Shown piece by piece: positions 1-9,109 of a stretch of DNA of 54,975 nt. The translations under genes were made by a program, and so were the position numbers. Numbering within the stretch: position 1 is the first letter of the stretch; each line of letters opens with the position of its first letter. The notes beneath the pieces were generated by a model. That model saw only the letters and a program-made list of their open reading frames with translations. It did no database searches and had not been told where the DNA came from. Source of the stretch: Verrucomicrobiia bacterium. GTDB lineage: Bacteria; Verrucomicrobiota; Verrucomicrobiia; Opitutales; Opitutaceae. The DNA lies in assembly GCA_011525695.1 (NCBI GenBank), contig WYBX01000030.1:1-54975 (forward strand), written 5' to 3'.

Positions 1-98
1 CAACCCCCGCCAAAGATCCGATATCCGGCGGCCAAACCGCTCGTGTAGTCCCGACCTTTGGGAAGACCAGACGATGGATCAACGGCTTGTGTTCTCAC
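1..98 (-). CDS. possible partial ORF at left edge, unrecognised
   Basis: A minus-strand frame is open from an in-frame stop at 123-125 to the window edge. A GTG at 96-98 could start it, giving 32 visible codons beginning VRTQAVDPSS. It lies downstream of the aldolase gene on the same strand and could be the start of a further gene of that locus. The visible part is too short to recognise, and an accidental open frame is equally possible. Confidence 0.2.
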   Translation of the reverse strand, partial: MRTQAVDPSSGLPKGRDYTSGLAAGYRIFGGG

Positions 99-170
99 CA
101 GCCTCCAGTAGCGGAAGTAGGGCTAACCCGGATCTTTCCCACCGCGGCAGCCGCAATCGAACGTCATTTG

Positions 171-284
171 TTGGGACACAGAGTGCACAGAGGAAACCCA
201 GAGGTCACAGAGAACGGCAGGCTGGTTTTGCATAGGAACAACTCTGTGCCCTCCTGTCCGACCTCTGTGCGCTCTGTGACCCAA
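171..284. repeat. long imperfect inverted repeat with CACAGAG motifs
   Basis: The two ends are near-perfect reverse complements: TTGGGACACAGAGTGCACAG on the left against TTGGGTCACAGAGCGCACAG read from the right end. Each arm is about 45 bases and the loop about 20 bases. CACAGAG recurs several times inside each arm. The shape suggests a non-coding interspersed palindromic element, and the short ORFs crossing it are probably spurious. I see nothing else supportable in 99-451. Confidence 0.75.
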
Positions 285-451
285 GGATTGGGTGTTCAAA
301 TCGTCGCAAGCACGCACGATCCGGACAAAAAGTTGATAGCGTTTGCCAGAAGTCGAAGGCTGTTGCTCCGCTGATGAAGCTGCGCGAGGTTCACCTGCTC
401 GCGGACGCGGTCGCTGATCTGGAACAGGGCCGATCGTTCTCCTTCCGGAGT

Positions 452-1231
452 TCAGGATGTCAGCCCAGAGGCTGCCCGCGCCGTCGCCAATGCCTGTTTG
501 AAACCATTGGTGACGCAGCGAAAGTCGCTGCTCACATTGAAGAAGGTGAATCCGAGCGCCCGATACTTGGCGACCTGCTCGGGGGCACACGGAATGCCGG
601 CCCTTTTCCCGTGCCGCCGGCAGGCCTCCACAACGCTCCGAAGAATGGCCCTGACCTCCGGATCGTCTGTCTGGCCAGATTTTCCGAGCGCAATGGTCAA
701 ATCACCCGGGCCGACAAAGAGCACGTCCACGCCCGGCATTGCCGCGATTGCATCGATATGGGAGACGACGTCAGGCTCCTCGATTTGCACGAGGAGATAG
801 TTCTCACGATTCGCCCCCGCCAGGTACTCCGCCATCGGCAGCCGGCCAAAATCCGCCTCGGCATGAATCGCATCGCACCCCCGGCTGCCCGCGGGTGGAA
901 ACTTCATCGCCGCGATGACTTCGCGCACCTCATCCGGGTGCCGGACCCGCGGCAGCATGATGCCCCGCGCGCCCGATTCGAGCAGCCAGAGCACGTCGGT
1001 GTGGTTGGCCGGCTTCACCCGGATCAGCGCATCGGCACCGCCCAGCCGGCAGGCCTGGATCAGCGAATACACCAGCGACGGATCCAGCCGCTTGTGCTCG
1101 AGACATATCCACACGGCATCGAAACCCGATGACGCCGTCAGCTCGACCAGCTCCGGGTCGGCGTAGCAGGCCTTCGCAGTGAGGACGATTTCATCACCGG
1201 CGAGTTTCTTGCGGACGATGGAGGGTGTCAT
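452..1231 (-). CDS. HpcH/HpaI-family aldolase
   Basis: The 259-residue product fits the class II, metal-dependent HpcH/HpaI aldolases, which cleave 2-keto-3-deoxy sugar acids to pyruvate or a relative plus an aldehyde. The family pattern is visible in order: the early barrel strand GFDAVWICLEH, the RVKP strand, the ESGARGIMLPRV segment, QIEEPD carrying the likely metal-binding Glu, and VDVLFVGPGDLTIALG. Length is normal for the family. It is the last gene of a seven-gene minus-strand run, 35 bases after the esterase/TIM-barrel fusion. That position suggests it finishes breakdown of an acidic sugar released by the upstream secreted proteins. The substrate cannot be read from sequence. There is no signal peptide, so it should be cytoplasmic. 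Confidence 0.9.
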   Translation of the reverse strand: MTPSIVRKKLAGDEIVLTAKACYADPELVELTASSGFDAVWICLEHKRLDPSLVYSLIQACRLGGADALIRVKPANHTDVLWLLESGARGIMLPRVRHPDEVREVIAAMKFPPAGSRGCDAIHAEADFGRLPMAEYLAGANRENYLLVQIEEPDVVSHIDAIAAMPGVDVLFVGPGDLTIALGKSGQTDDPEVRAILRSVVEACRRHGKRAGIPCAPEQVAKYRALGFTFFNVSSDFRCVTNGFKQALATARAASGLTS

Positions 1232-1266
1232 TGTGGAAGGTGCTCGAAGGCGCCCGGTGACGGAGC

Positions 1267-3582
1267 TTACTCGATGTGGAGCATCAAGTCGGTGAGTTTC
1301 ACCGCGTCGTGCGCGAGGACCGTGATTGGATGCTCCCCCGGGGTGACCAAGGCCCCGGGCACCGCTGCGATCCAGGCATGTTCATTCAGTCGGGAAAGCT
1401 GCAAATCCGTCCCCGCCCATTGCACCATCGGCTCGATCCCGGCGGTGCTCTCGGCACGAACATGGAGTCGCGCCTGCAGCTTCGTCGGGCCCGAAAGGTC
1501 GTCACCGACATGCATTGCGAAGTCGCGGGACACTCCGGGCATCAGCTCCTGAGGGGAATTGGGAGTGAGGGTCGGCAACTGTACATACGGGCCCGCCGGG
1601 AAATAGCCCCGGCTGTTGCTCACCCCCTGGTAACTCGCGAAATACTTCTTCGGCTTGGTTCGCAATACGGTGGGATCGCCCAGTTCGTGCCATAGCTGCG
1701 GGTCCGTGACCGGCACATTGAAATTGAACATCGCAATGCCGTCGACACCCGCCGCCCAGGCCGCCATGGCCCGCGCCCGCACTGTCGGCAATGAATCACG
1801 CTCTTGCTTCGCCTCCGGGTCCCGCATCCGATTCTCCGGCAGGCATGCGTAGAAGGAAACTCCATGGCGCCGGGCAAGCGCGACCCCGGTCGTCCAGGGC
1901 TCGGTGCGAAAATACCCCCCCGGTTCCCAGAGATCGACCAACTGCTCCCGCATCCAGCCTTCCAAATCGAGCCCCAGCGCGAGACAGTATTCGATCGAAT
2001 CCGGACTCTTGATCGCGAGGACCAGCGGGCGACCGCGTTTCAACGCCTCCCGATCCAAACTCGCCCGGATCCGGCGCAGAAGTCCGGTCATGGCCGCGAC
2101 CTCATCCGGATGGGCCGGCATTCCCTCGGCGGTGCTCCGGAAATAGACGGGATGCCGCCAGAAATCCAGTTCCACCCCGTCGATATCGTAGCGGGTGACG
2201 ACGTCCGTGATGCACTTGAGGATGTGCTCGCGCACTTCAGGCCGCCCGTAGTCCACGGCGGACCATTGGCCATAGGCTGGCGGCGTCTCCTTCGTGCCCA
2301 TCAGCCATTCGGGATGAGCCCGCTTGAATTCAGGGGTCAGCAGCGGATTGCTGGCATCGTGGGTGTCGTTCATCCGCACCGACCAGAACACCTCGTCGCC
2401 CTGGCGCCGGCCCTGTTCAACCCCCAGCTGCAAGGGATCGGTGCCCAGCTTCACGAAATCCGGCAGGACGTTGTACCGATAACGGCCCTCCCGGGTCAGG
2501 AACATCTCGGCCACCTCCGAGCGATGTCCGAACCTCCCGAAGGTTCCCGCGGTCGTGTCGATTGCCAGCGTGTCGACAAGCGTTCCGGCCAAAGGGGCGA
2601 TTTGCACCGCGAGGTACTCTTCCGGTGTCGCGAGCGGGACCTGGCTCGCCCGCGCCGTGGCGGTGTCGTCGTTGAAGATCAGCCGCCGCTGGCGCTGACG
2701 TGCTCCATGGCGCGCCGTCTCGAACGCGAACGAACGGCTGCAGAAATCGATGACGCCCGGCAATGCCGCCTCCACCACGGAAAAATCATGCCCACCCGGC
2801 AGTCGCAAAGCTTCGTGCTGAATATCCCTCGCCTGGAGCGCCGCGATAAACCGCTCGTTCATACCCCGGTCCCATGACTCCGTCGCCAAGACCACCAGGA
2901 CGCGTCGAGCCTGCAGCGAAGTGACATCCTGCAACGGATTGAATTGGTCCCAGATCGCCGCATCCGTCCCAAACCGCGCCACCGGCACCTTGTAGCCGTC
3001 TGCTTTCGAAATCGGCTCCCGCGGAAAATCCAGCAGCCCGATGATGCTCGCGACCGTCCCGATTTCCTCCGGATGCCGTTCTGCGAACCGGACGGCGCCG
3101 AAGCCTCCCATCGACCAGCCGGCAATGGCGCGCCAACGCGGATCGCGCGAAATCGGCAACCGCTGTTCCGCTGCCCGCATGACTTCCAGCAAATAATCCT
3201 CATAGCGCGCGCCCGGCTGGCCAGGCAGATTCGCATACCAGCCGTCCTCGCCCTTCGGCAGGACGACATGGAACGGCGCAGCCAGCAGCGCCGCGCGCGC
3301 CGGTTCCGAATTGATCAGCGAGCGGTGGTCGCGGCCGCGACCATGCAGCACGAAGAGGACGGCTCCACGCGCACCGGCCTCATCAGCCGGCCGGACAATG
3401 GTGAACGGCATTTCCCGGCCGAGCACCTCGCTGTGAAACTGGAGTTCCTCGATCCGGGACGGGTTTTCCGGAGCCCCGACCGCATTGGCAATCGTGAGGA
3501 CCATTGCGGTCCAGATCCAACGCGCCGCCTGGAGGCGGGGACGCTCCAGCCGTGGCATCAGACTCTTCGCTTCCCGCCTCAT
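1267..3582 (-). CDS. secreted esterase fused to a TIM-barrel hydrolase-like domain
   Basis: This 771-residue protein has two parts. Residues about 45-285 form an alpha/beta-hydrolase of the feruloyl/putative esterase type: HGRGRDH as oxyanion region, nucleophile Ser157 in GWSMGG, and probable His265 in GGHDF. Asp238 is a candidate third triad member. Residues about 300-700 look like a TIM-barrel glycoside-hydrolase-like domain, with DGVELDFWRHPVYF (Glu471, Asp473) as the likely active-site strand. A hydrophobic stretch around residues 22-36 may be a signal peptide. The ATG overlaps the stop of the FG-GAP gene as ATGA (3579-3582), so translation is probably coupled. The fusion suggests removal of an acyl group together with backbone or side-chain cleavage on one substrate. 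Esterase activity is well supported; the second activity is inference. Confidence 0.8.
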   Translation of the reverse strand: MRREAKSLMPRLERPRLQAARWIWTAMVLTIANAVGAPENPSRIEELQFHSEVLGREMPFTIVRPADEAGARGAVLFVLHGRGRDHRSLINSEPARAALLAAPFHVVLPKGEDGWYANLPGQPGARYEDYLLEVMRAAEQRLPISRDPRWRAIAGWSMGGFGAVRFAERHPEEIGTVASIIGLLDFPREPISKADGYKVPVARFGTDAAIWDQFNPLQDVTSLQARRVLVVLATESWDRGMNERFIAALQARDIQHEALRLPGGHDFSVVEAALPGVIDFCSRSFAFETARHGARQRQRRLIFNDDTATARASQVPLATPEEYLAVQIAPLAGTLVDTLAIDTTAGTFGRFGHRSEVAEMFLTREGRYRYNVLPDFVKLGTDPLQLGVEQGRRQGDEVFWSVRMNDTHDASNPLLTPEFKRAHPEWLMGTKETPPAYGQWSAVDYGRPEVREHILKCITDVVTRYDIDGVELDFWRHPVYFRSTAEGMPAHPDEVAAMTGLLRRIRASLDREALKRGRPLVLAIKSPDSIEYCLALGLDLEGWMREQLVDLWEPGGYFRTEPWTTGVALARRHGVSFYACLPENRMRDPEAKQERDSLPTVRARAMAAWAAGVDGIAMFNFNVPVTDPQLWHELGDPTVLRTKPKKYFASYQGVSNSRGYFPAGPYVQLPTLTPNSPQELMPGVSRDFAMHVGDDLSGPTKLQARLHVRAESTAGIEPMVQWAGTDLQLSRLNEHAWIAAVPGALVTPGEHPITVLAHDAVKLTDLMLHIE

Positions 3583-6509
3583 GGCCGCGCCAGGGTGATG
3601 GATTCGATCGAGGGTCCCGTGCCGGCGCCGCCGGTCTCGAGTTCGAGCCGGTACCGCACCTTGGACGCCGCTGCTGTGATCGGAACCCGGAAGGCGATCC
3701 TGCCCGCAGTGCTCTCGATCGCCTCAAGCGGCCTCCACGGCTCCTTCGCGCTCCCGGTCTGGAAGAAGGCCCTGCAACTGCTCCGACCTTTGAAGGTTCC
3801 CGTCACCGACAACGTGTACGCTCCGGTGGGCAGCCCGCGTTCCTCCCAAGGCGCCGTATAGGTCTCAAAGGTCCTGCGGCGCATGATGTCGCCATTCTCG
3901 GCGTTCAATGCCGTGTGCGGACCGTAGGAGGAGAATACCGCCCGTTGCGCGCTCGAAAAATACACGCCCCCACCCCAGTAGACATACGAGCCGATGCCGT
4001 GATTGCCGTTCTTTGGACGCAGCCCGGCATACGCCGTCGGCCCGGTATGGTTCATGACCACGATATCCATGGCACCGTCTCCGTCGACATCTGAGACAAT
4101 GTGCGATGACGACGAATACGCAGGTAGCGTCCGGCGGTTGTTCACCTCGTAACGCCCGCCGGCATCGGGAGGATACAGGAAGAACGGGACGACGCGGGTC
4201 GTCTCGCCATGGTAGTTGCTGAAGAGGACATCGAGCCGGCCCTTGCCCGTGGTATCAGCCACCGAGACCCAGTGCCCGCCGAAGGTCGGCAGCGCGGTGT
4301 GATTCTCCCGGGTGAACTCTCCCGCCCGATTCCAGTAGATGGCCGAGTTGATGGCATTCCGGCGGGTGGACATCTGCCGATACTGGGCGGCGATCACCTC
4401 CGGGAAGCCGTCGTTGTTCAGATCGGCCACGGAAACATGTTGCACCTGAAAATCCCCCTGCAGGCGTTGTGCCTTCGCAAATTCAAGCGTGCCATCAGCC
4501 GCGATCGGACAGCGGATCCAGCCGCCCCGCCCGCCGAGAATCACTTCGAGCCGTCCGGTCGCGCCGAGGTCCGCCACGCCGGCGCTCAGCAGTTGCATTC
4601 CCGGATTATAGAGCCGCGGCGATTCGAATCCCTTCCCGTTGCCCATGAGGACGGCAACCGCGCCTTCCCCCGTCATTCCGGCCACGATCAAATCGAGCCA
4701 TCCATCACGATTGAGATCGGCCACGGTCGACGTCGTGCCGGCAAAGGGCAGAGGAAAGCTCATGGCTTCGGACACTTCCCGGCGGTCATTGAAACGGGTC
4801 AGCGTGACTCCCTTGGCATCGATCCAGGCCAGCGCCGCACGCCCGTCGTCGAAGAAATCCCCCGCGCTGCTGCTGTACGTGTCGTGCAGCGGCACCTTGG
4901 TGAGCACTCCGGAACTGAAACTGCGCTGCTCGTTGCCCCAATACACGTAGGTGTTGAGAGCTCCGGAAACCCGGCTCTGGCCACTGTCCCGGTTGCCCAG
5001 GAACAGATCAGGCAGGTTGTCCCGGTTCAGATCACCGATCGCCACGGATACCGCGCCAAAGCCGGTCAGTTCGGAACGCGCGGCAGGAGAAAACCCTTTG
5101 CTCGAACCCCAATACACATAAGAGGGGACGTCGTAGGTCTCATTGTCCGTGCTGTTGGCGAATGCGAGATCGAGGAAGCCGTCGCGATTGATATCCGCCG
5201 TCCGGACGCAGGTGTTGCCAAGCACCGGGAGCGTGGAGGGTGGATCCGTGACCAGCGTGCGCGTGGCTGCGCCCCAGTAGATGATCGCCTCAGTCCGATG
5301 CTCCGTGCTCGATGCAGGGCTGGCTGCGTAGCCGGCCAAGGCGACGTCGTCGAAGCCATCACGATTGAAATCCCCGACCGCCGCCGAGAGTGGATTATTG
5401 GCGGCCAGCGCCGTCCGCGGCCAATCACTTAGGTTGCCGCGCCCGTTCCAGAACCGGTTCCAGAAAACCTGCGCCTCCTTCCCGCCCGCGGCGACGACCA
5501 CATCCGGACGCAGGTCGGCGTTGAGATCGGCGATCACGATCTCCCCGCACTTCTCGTCCATGAAACCGCTCCCGGACACCGCGACCTCCTCCGTGTTCTT
5601 GGCCGAAAACCCCTGCTCAGCTCCATAGTAGAACCGCAGGCTTCGCTCGTCCCCGCCCTGGAGGAAGACGAGATCCAGCCGGCCATCGCGGTCCATGTCG
5701 GCCACCTCGACATCCACGGCATAGCGCGTCGGCAGGTCGGTCACCTCCTCCACCGAGAACCCCACCGGCCCCTGCCAGTAGATTCGGGAATGCACCACGC
5801 TTTGCGGTGCCTCGGCATTGGCTGACTGGCGGGGCGCACGGACCGCTGCAGTGATGGCGTCCTCCGGCCCCATGTGGGCGATAATCAGATCGGGAAACCC
5901 ATTCCCGTCCAAGTCAGCGACCGCGACCCCTGAACCGGTCTCGGTGGGAAAGTCGGATCGCCGCTCCGGGGCAAACCCATCGGCGCTGCCCCAATAGACA
6001 TAAACCGGAAAGTGATCGTGCGTGGAACCGTGAAAGAAATTGACCAGCACGATGTCGGCGAAGCCGTCGATATTGAGATCGGTGATGAGACTGTGCCCCG
6101 CACCGAGTGCCGGCAGGAAGGTCGCATGCCGGCTGGCCGTGCGCAGGGCGGCAATCTTCTGGAAGAGGCCTGACTCCTCCGCATTGGGCGGCAGCAGGGG
6201 CCGGAACCCATCCGTCGCGTGCTGCCAGTAAATCAACGCGTCCGAGTTCTCATACGGGTTATGCTGGTTGTTGACGACGATCTCGGAACGCCCATCGCGG
6301 TCGAAATCCAGCCAGTTGATCAACTGCAGCGCGCCGCGTTTCGAGACGAAGAGATTCTGCCCGGAGTTGCCCAGCTCCCCTCGCGAAAGCTGCTCGTATC
6401 CGGCATGCGAGAAGACAACGTTCGCCGGCGAACTCTCCGTTCCTGTCATCACGGAGGACGACAGAGCCAGGCCCAGGACGACGATCGGGTTCCTTGAGTG
6501 AATGTTCAT
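3579..6509 (-). CDS. secreted FG-GAP/VCBS-repeat beta-propeller protein
   Basis: A 976-residue exported protein made almost wholly of FG-GAP repeats. I count 14 calcium-loop motifs or degenerate versions, among them DFDRDGRSEI, DLNIDGFADI, DLDGNGFPDL, DMDRDGRLDL, DFNRDGFDDV, DINRDGFLDL, DLNRDGWLDL, DLNNDGFPEV and DVDGDGAMDI. A YWG..GF signature sits between several blades. Fourteen blades would suit two seven-bladed propellers. The last 100 residues differ and look like a beta-sandwich. The start at 6509 is chosen over 6527 because it forms an ATGA overlap with the preceding Asp-box gene; it is followed by a hydrophobic signal-like segment. The likely role is carbohydrate binding or processing outside the cytoplasm. 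No catalytic residues are identifiable. Confidence 0.85.
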   Translation of the reverse strand: MNIHSRNPIVVLGLALSSSVMTGTESSPANVVFSHAGYEQLSRGELGNSGQNLFVSKRGALQLINWLDFDRDGRSEIVVNNQHNPYENSDALIYWQHATDGFRPLLPPNAEESGLFQKIAALRTASRHATFLPALGAGHSLITDLNIDGFADIVLVNFFHGSTHDHFPVYVYWGSADGFAPERRSDFPTETGSGVAVADLDGNGFPDLIIAHMGPEDAITAAVRAPRQSANAEAPQSVVHSRIYWQGPVGFSVEEVTDLPTRYAVDVEVADMDRDGRLDLVFLQGGDERSLRFYYGAEQGFSAKNTEEVAVSGSGFMDEKCGEIVIADLNADLRPDVVVAAGGKEAQVFWNRFWNGRGNLSDWPRTALAANNPLSAAVGDFNRDGFDDVALAGYAASPASSTEHRTEAIIYWGAATRTLVTDPPSTLPVLGNTCVRTADINRDGFLDLAFANSTDNETYDVPSYVYWGSSKGFSPAARSELTGFGAVSVAIGDLNRDNLPDLFLGNRDSGQSRVSGALNTYVYWGNEQRSFSSGVLTKVPLHDTYSSSAGDFFDDGRAALAWIDAKGVTLTRFNDRREVSEAMSFPLPFAGTTSTVADLNRDGWLDLIVAGMTGEGAVAVLMGNGKGFESPRLYNPGMQLLSAGVADLGATGRLEVILGGRGGWIRCPIAADGTLEFAKAQRLQGDFQVQHVSVADLNNDGFPEVIAAQYRQMSTRRNAINSAIYWNRAGEFTRENHTALPTFGGHWVSVADTTGKGRLDVLFSNYHGETTRVVPFFLYPPDAGGRYEVNNRRTLPAYSSSSHIVSDVDGDGAMDIVVMNHTGPTAYAGLRPKNGNHGIGSYVYWGGGVYFSSAQRAVFSSYGPHTALNAENGDIMRRRTFETYTAPWEERGLPTGAYTLSVTGTFKGRSSCRAFFQTGSAKEPWRPLEAIESTAGRIAFRVPITAAASKVRYRLELETGGAGTGPSIESITLARP

Positions 6510-7663
6510 TTGTTGGGTAATTGCCAACGAGTCAGCTCGAGCGTGGTCTTCCCGCCCCTGCCCCCCCGGGTGAGATAATAGACGGTCAACAGCGTCCCGT
6601 CATCCGCCTGCAGGGTGATGGGATATCCGCTGTCACGGTAGAAGTCCTCACCGGTGCGCAGGGTCCGGATATCCTCCGCCCTCCAGGTCTTGCCGTTGTC
6701 GGCGCTGATGCACACGCGGATCCCCACTGGATCATCCCGCAGCCCATAGCTGCACAGCAACCGGCCGTCCTTCAGCAGAAGCAAATGGGCGGGATGTCCA
6801 TGCAGCGGGGTTTCCACCGCCTTGCTCCAGGTCTTCCCTCGATCGGAGGAGCGGCTGACCCACATCCTCGTGCCCAATGCCGGCTCGCTGCGCATCATCG
6901 CGACGATGTCGCCGTTGGCGGCCTGGGCGATGGCTGTCTCCCCGTGGCTGGCGTCCTCCTCGGGATTGGCCGCGATCGTGCCGAAGGACCAGGTTTCGCC
7001 ATCGTCCTCGCTGCGCAGGAACCAGGTCTCGTAAAAGCGAACCCGCGCCACCGGCTTGCCATAGATCGCCCGCAGGATGGTGCGCGAATCGAGCCGGAGG
7101 TAGGCACGGTCATCCCGGTATCCTGCCATCAGCGCGTAATGGGGGACTTCGATTTCGCGCTGATTCCAAGTGGCTCCATTGTCGTTACTGATGGCGACGT
7201 AGGCCCCCTGCGAGTAGGCGATCCGGCCATCGGGCGTGTTGCGGACCTCCAGGCCTCGCGCCTCGAGTGCCGGGCGGCGGTCGGGCGTGTCATGACGCCA
7301 GTCATGACTGCTCACGTTCACCAGCCGGTTCGGGCCGGAACGAAACTGTGGATTATACGCCCGCAGCTCCGTCTCCCGCCACGTGCGTCCGCCATCCTTC
7401 GATATCACGGCATGGCTCCGCTTTCTCGGATCCATGTGATTCGACGTCTCCTGTGACTCGAACCGCACATACCAGGAGCCATCTTCCAGTCGATAGAACC
7501 TGAATCCCAGGACATATCGGCCGTCGTAGAGCGTCGTGTGCTCAGCCCCAGCAACGAGGGGGCGCACTGGATTGCCAGGTGGTTCCGACGCCTGACCCAT
7601 CGCGGGTGCGCCGGCCAGGATGCCAAGCAAACTGAGTACGAATCCCAGGCCAACTTCTCTCAT
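6506..7663 (-). CDS. secreted Asp-box (BNR) sialidase-like protein, copy B
   Basis: A six-bladed sialidase-fold protein. Asp-box motifs are visible as SKDGGRTW, SNDNGATW, SEDDGETW, SSDRGKTW and SADNGKTW. The N-terminus has a signal peptide (REVGLGFVLSLLGILAG, ending near AMGQA). The start at 7663 gives an AGGAG box four bases upstream, one of the few good Shine-Dalgarno sites here; ATGs at 7666 and 7702 are alternatives. The protein is clearly paralogous to the copy at 9110-10330, sharing the GNPVRPLVAGAEH-type opening, YGKPVARVRFYE, AQAANGDIVAMMR and TPLHGHPAHLL. The classical FRIP sialidase motif is not obvious, so the substrate need not be sialic acid. Its stop overlaps the FG-GAP start. 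Confidence 0.85.
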   Translation of the reverse strand: MREVGLGFVLSLLGILAGAPAMGQASEPPGNPVRPLVAGAEHTTLYDGRYVLGFRFYRLEDGSWYVRFESQETSNHMDPRKRSHAVISKDGGRTWRETELRAYNPQFRSGPNRLVNVSSHDWRHDTPDRRPALEARGLEVRNTPDGRIAYSQGAYVAISNDNGATWNQREIEVPHYALMAGYRDDRAYLRLDSRTILRAIYGKPVARVRFYETWFLRSEDDGETWSFGTIAANPEEDASHGETAIAQAANGDIVAMMRSEPALGTRMWVSRSSDRGKTWSKAVETPLHGHPAHLLLLKDGRLLCSYGLRDDPVGIRVCISADNGKTWRAEDIRTLRTGEDFYRDSGYPITLQADDGTLLTVYYLTRGGRGGKTTLELTRWQLPNK

Positions 7664-7724
7664 CATGCTCCTATGGTTCCAGATTGTTGATCGATGTCTC
7701 ATATCGCCGGCGCTTCAGAGAGTC

Positions 7725-9014
7725 TCAGTACTGCGAAGCGGGGAGCGTTGACAGAGGCAGATCCTGCTCTTCCTTGGAAGCCAGCCTCGTATCCGTCACT
7801 CCCCGCCGCTCATTCTTTAGCGCATCCGCCAGGATGTCCTGGCAGTGCTGGATCAAATCCGAGACGCTCCGGGGGTCCTGGTTTACCCGAAGCATGATCG
7901 GCACCCAGGTGTGTCCGAAATTCACGTGCTGCATCTCGTCGCGGATGTCGAAGCTCTCGTAGCGCGCCGAAGTCTCGTCCCCTTGTTCCGTGAACATCTT
8001 CAGTCCTGCGCGCTTCTTTTCGAATGACGACGCTTCGATTACCAATGTCATCATGCAGAAGCGCTCCACGGGATCCAGCTTGGCGCGAAGCGAGTAATTC
8101 TGCAGCAGCATCGGAAAGTCTTCCAGCTTCTGGCCAAGCTGCTCCAGCCGCGTGCAGCCCATCCGCGTATGCCGGATCTCGTCCACGCAATGTCGGGCCA
8201 GATCATAATGAAAGGCCCACGGCATCTCCGGCGTCTCATGCAGGATGGCACCGAGCGACTCGGCAAACTGCATCTCCTGGGAATGATTGTAGAATATCGC
8301 CAGACGCTTCTCCTCGAACGTAGCCAGGGTGCGACGGTTCATCTCATTGACCTGCGCGGTTTGAAAGCATTCGTCACGCATCGGCGCCGCAGCGCATGCG
8401 AAGGTGTCATTGGCCGCAGGTTCCGCGCCGCTGCGCCAGACACCCGCCGGAAGATCGATCGCATCGAAAGCCGCTGCGATGCCTGCAGCCCACTCCCGAT
8501 TCCGGACAAGTGAACCCGGTGAGTAGATGGGTTGATAACCTTCAAACCACGCTGCCTGCCGGGCCAACTCGGCCGAGCCATCATTCAAAATCGACCTGGA
8601 GAACGGATCCATCACCGGATCCACGTCCTTCGTCCACGAGGAATAGAGTTCGGACAACCGCGGCATGGCGACGCCATAAAGACCTGTCAGAAAACCCTTG
8701 CCCTCCGGAGCCGAACCCAGAATGCCCAACAGCGTGTCAACGGCCCTGCATTCCTGCCGTTCAGCCGCCGTTTCCTTGAGTTCGTGCAGGCGCCTCAGCA
8801 GCCGCGCAGCACACTGCGCGTGCGCCCAGAGATGATCGCCCATGGCGAGTTTCGCATCCCAATAAGGCACTCCCGGCAGCCAGCCCCCAAGCATCCGTAC
8901 CAATCCGCGTTCAAGCTGGAAGGCTCGCGTCAGCAACGCCACGACGTCGCCCAGCTTGCGATAATGATCGTCTGGCAGGGCCGAGGCTCTTGATGAGATC
9001 CCTCGAGTGCTCAT
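7725..9014 (-). CDS. ferritin-like diiron protein, DUF455-like
   Basis: A 429-residue, mostly helical, apparently cytoplasmic protein without a signal peptide. In the C-terminal half there is a full set of ferritin-type diiron ligands: Glu252 (QFAESLG), Glu279/His282 (DEIRH), Glu327 (VIEASSFE) and Glu360/His363 (DEMQH). The spacings between each Glu and its ExxH partner suit a four-helix bundle. The N-terminal half has a second helical region with GDHLWAHAQ, reminiscent of DUF455-type ferritin-like proteins. The start at 9014 (ATG) is preferred over a TTG at 9029. It lies between two paralogous sialidase-like genes in a carbohydrate locus, which is odd for this fold. It may be an oxygenase, hydroxylase or oxidase acting on a sugar-derived or aromatic substituent; that is inference. 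Confidence 0.75.
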   Translation of the reverse strand: MSTRGISSRASALPDDHYRKLGDVVALLTRAFQLERGLVRMLGGWLPGVPYWDAKLAMGDHLWAHAQCAARLLRRLHELKETAAERQECRAVDTLLGILGSAPEGKGFLTGLYGVAMPRLSELYSSWTKDVDPVMDPFSRSILNDGSAELARQAAWFEGYQPIYSPGSLVRNREWAAGIAAAFDAIDLPAGVWRSGAEPAANDTFACAAAPMRDECFQTAQVNEMNRRTLATFEEKRLAIFYNHSQEMQFAESLGAILHETPEMPWAFHYDLARHCVDEIRHTRMGCTRLEQLGQKLEDFPMLLQNYSLRAKLDPVERFCMMTLVIEASSFEKKRAGLKMFTEQGDETSARYESFDIRDEMQHVNFGHTWVPIMLRVNQDPRSVSDLIQHCQDILADALKNERRGVTDTRLASKEEQDLPLSTLPASQY

Positions 9015-9109
9015 AAGCGGGAGGAGCAATGTTTATCGGTTCAGGTTGGCAGGCTGCGAAATCATTGTCCTTCACCTGGGACTCCGGAGACCGGCGCCGC
9101 CGCGCAGTG

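Noticed and set aside
4610..4640. TTCGAATCCC resembling a tRNA T-loop
   Set aside because: It lies inside the FG-GAP coding sequence and no matching cloverleaf arms are present.
4209..5432. A 407-residue plus-strand ORF
   Set aside because: Antisense to the FG-GAP gene; its length reflects high GC rather than coding.
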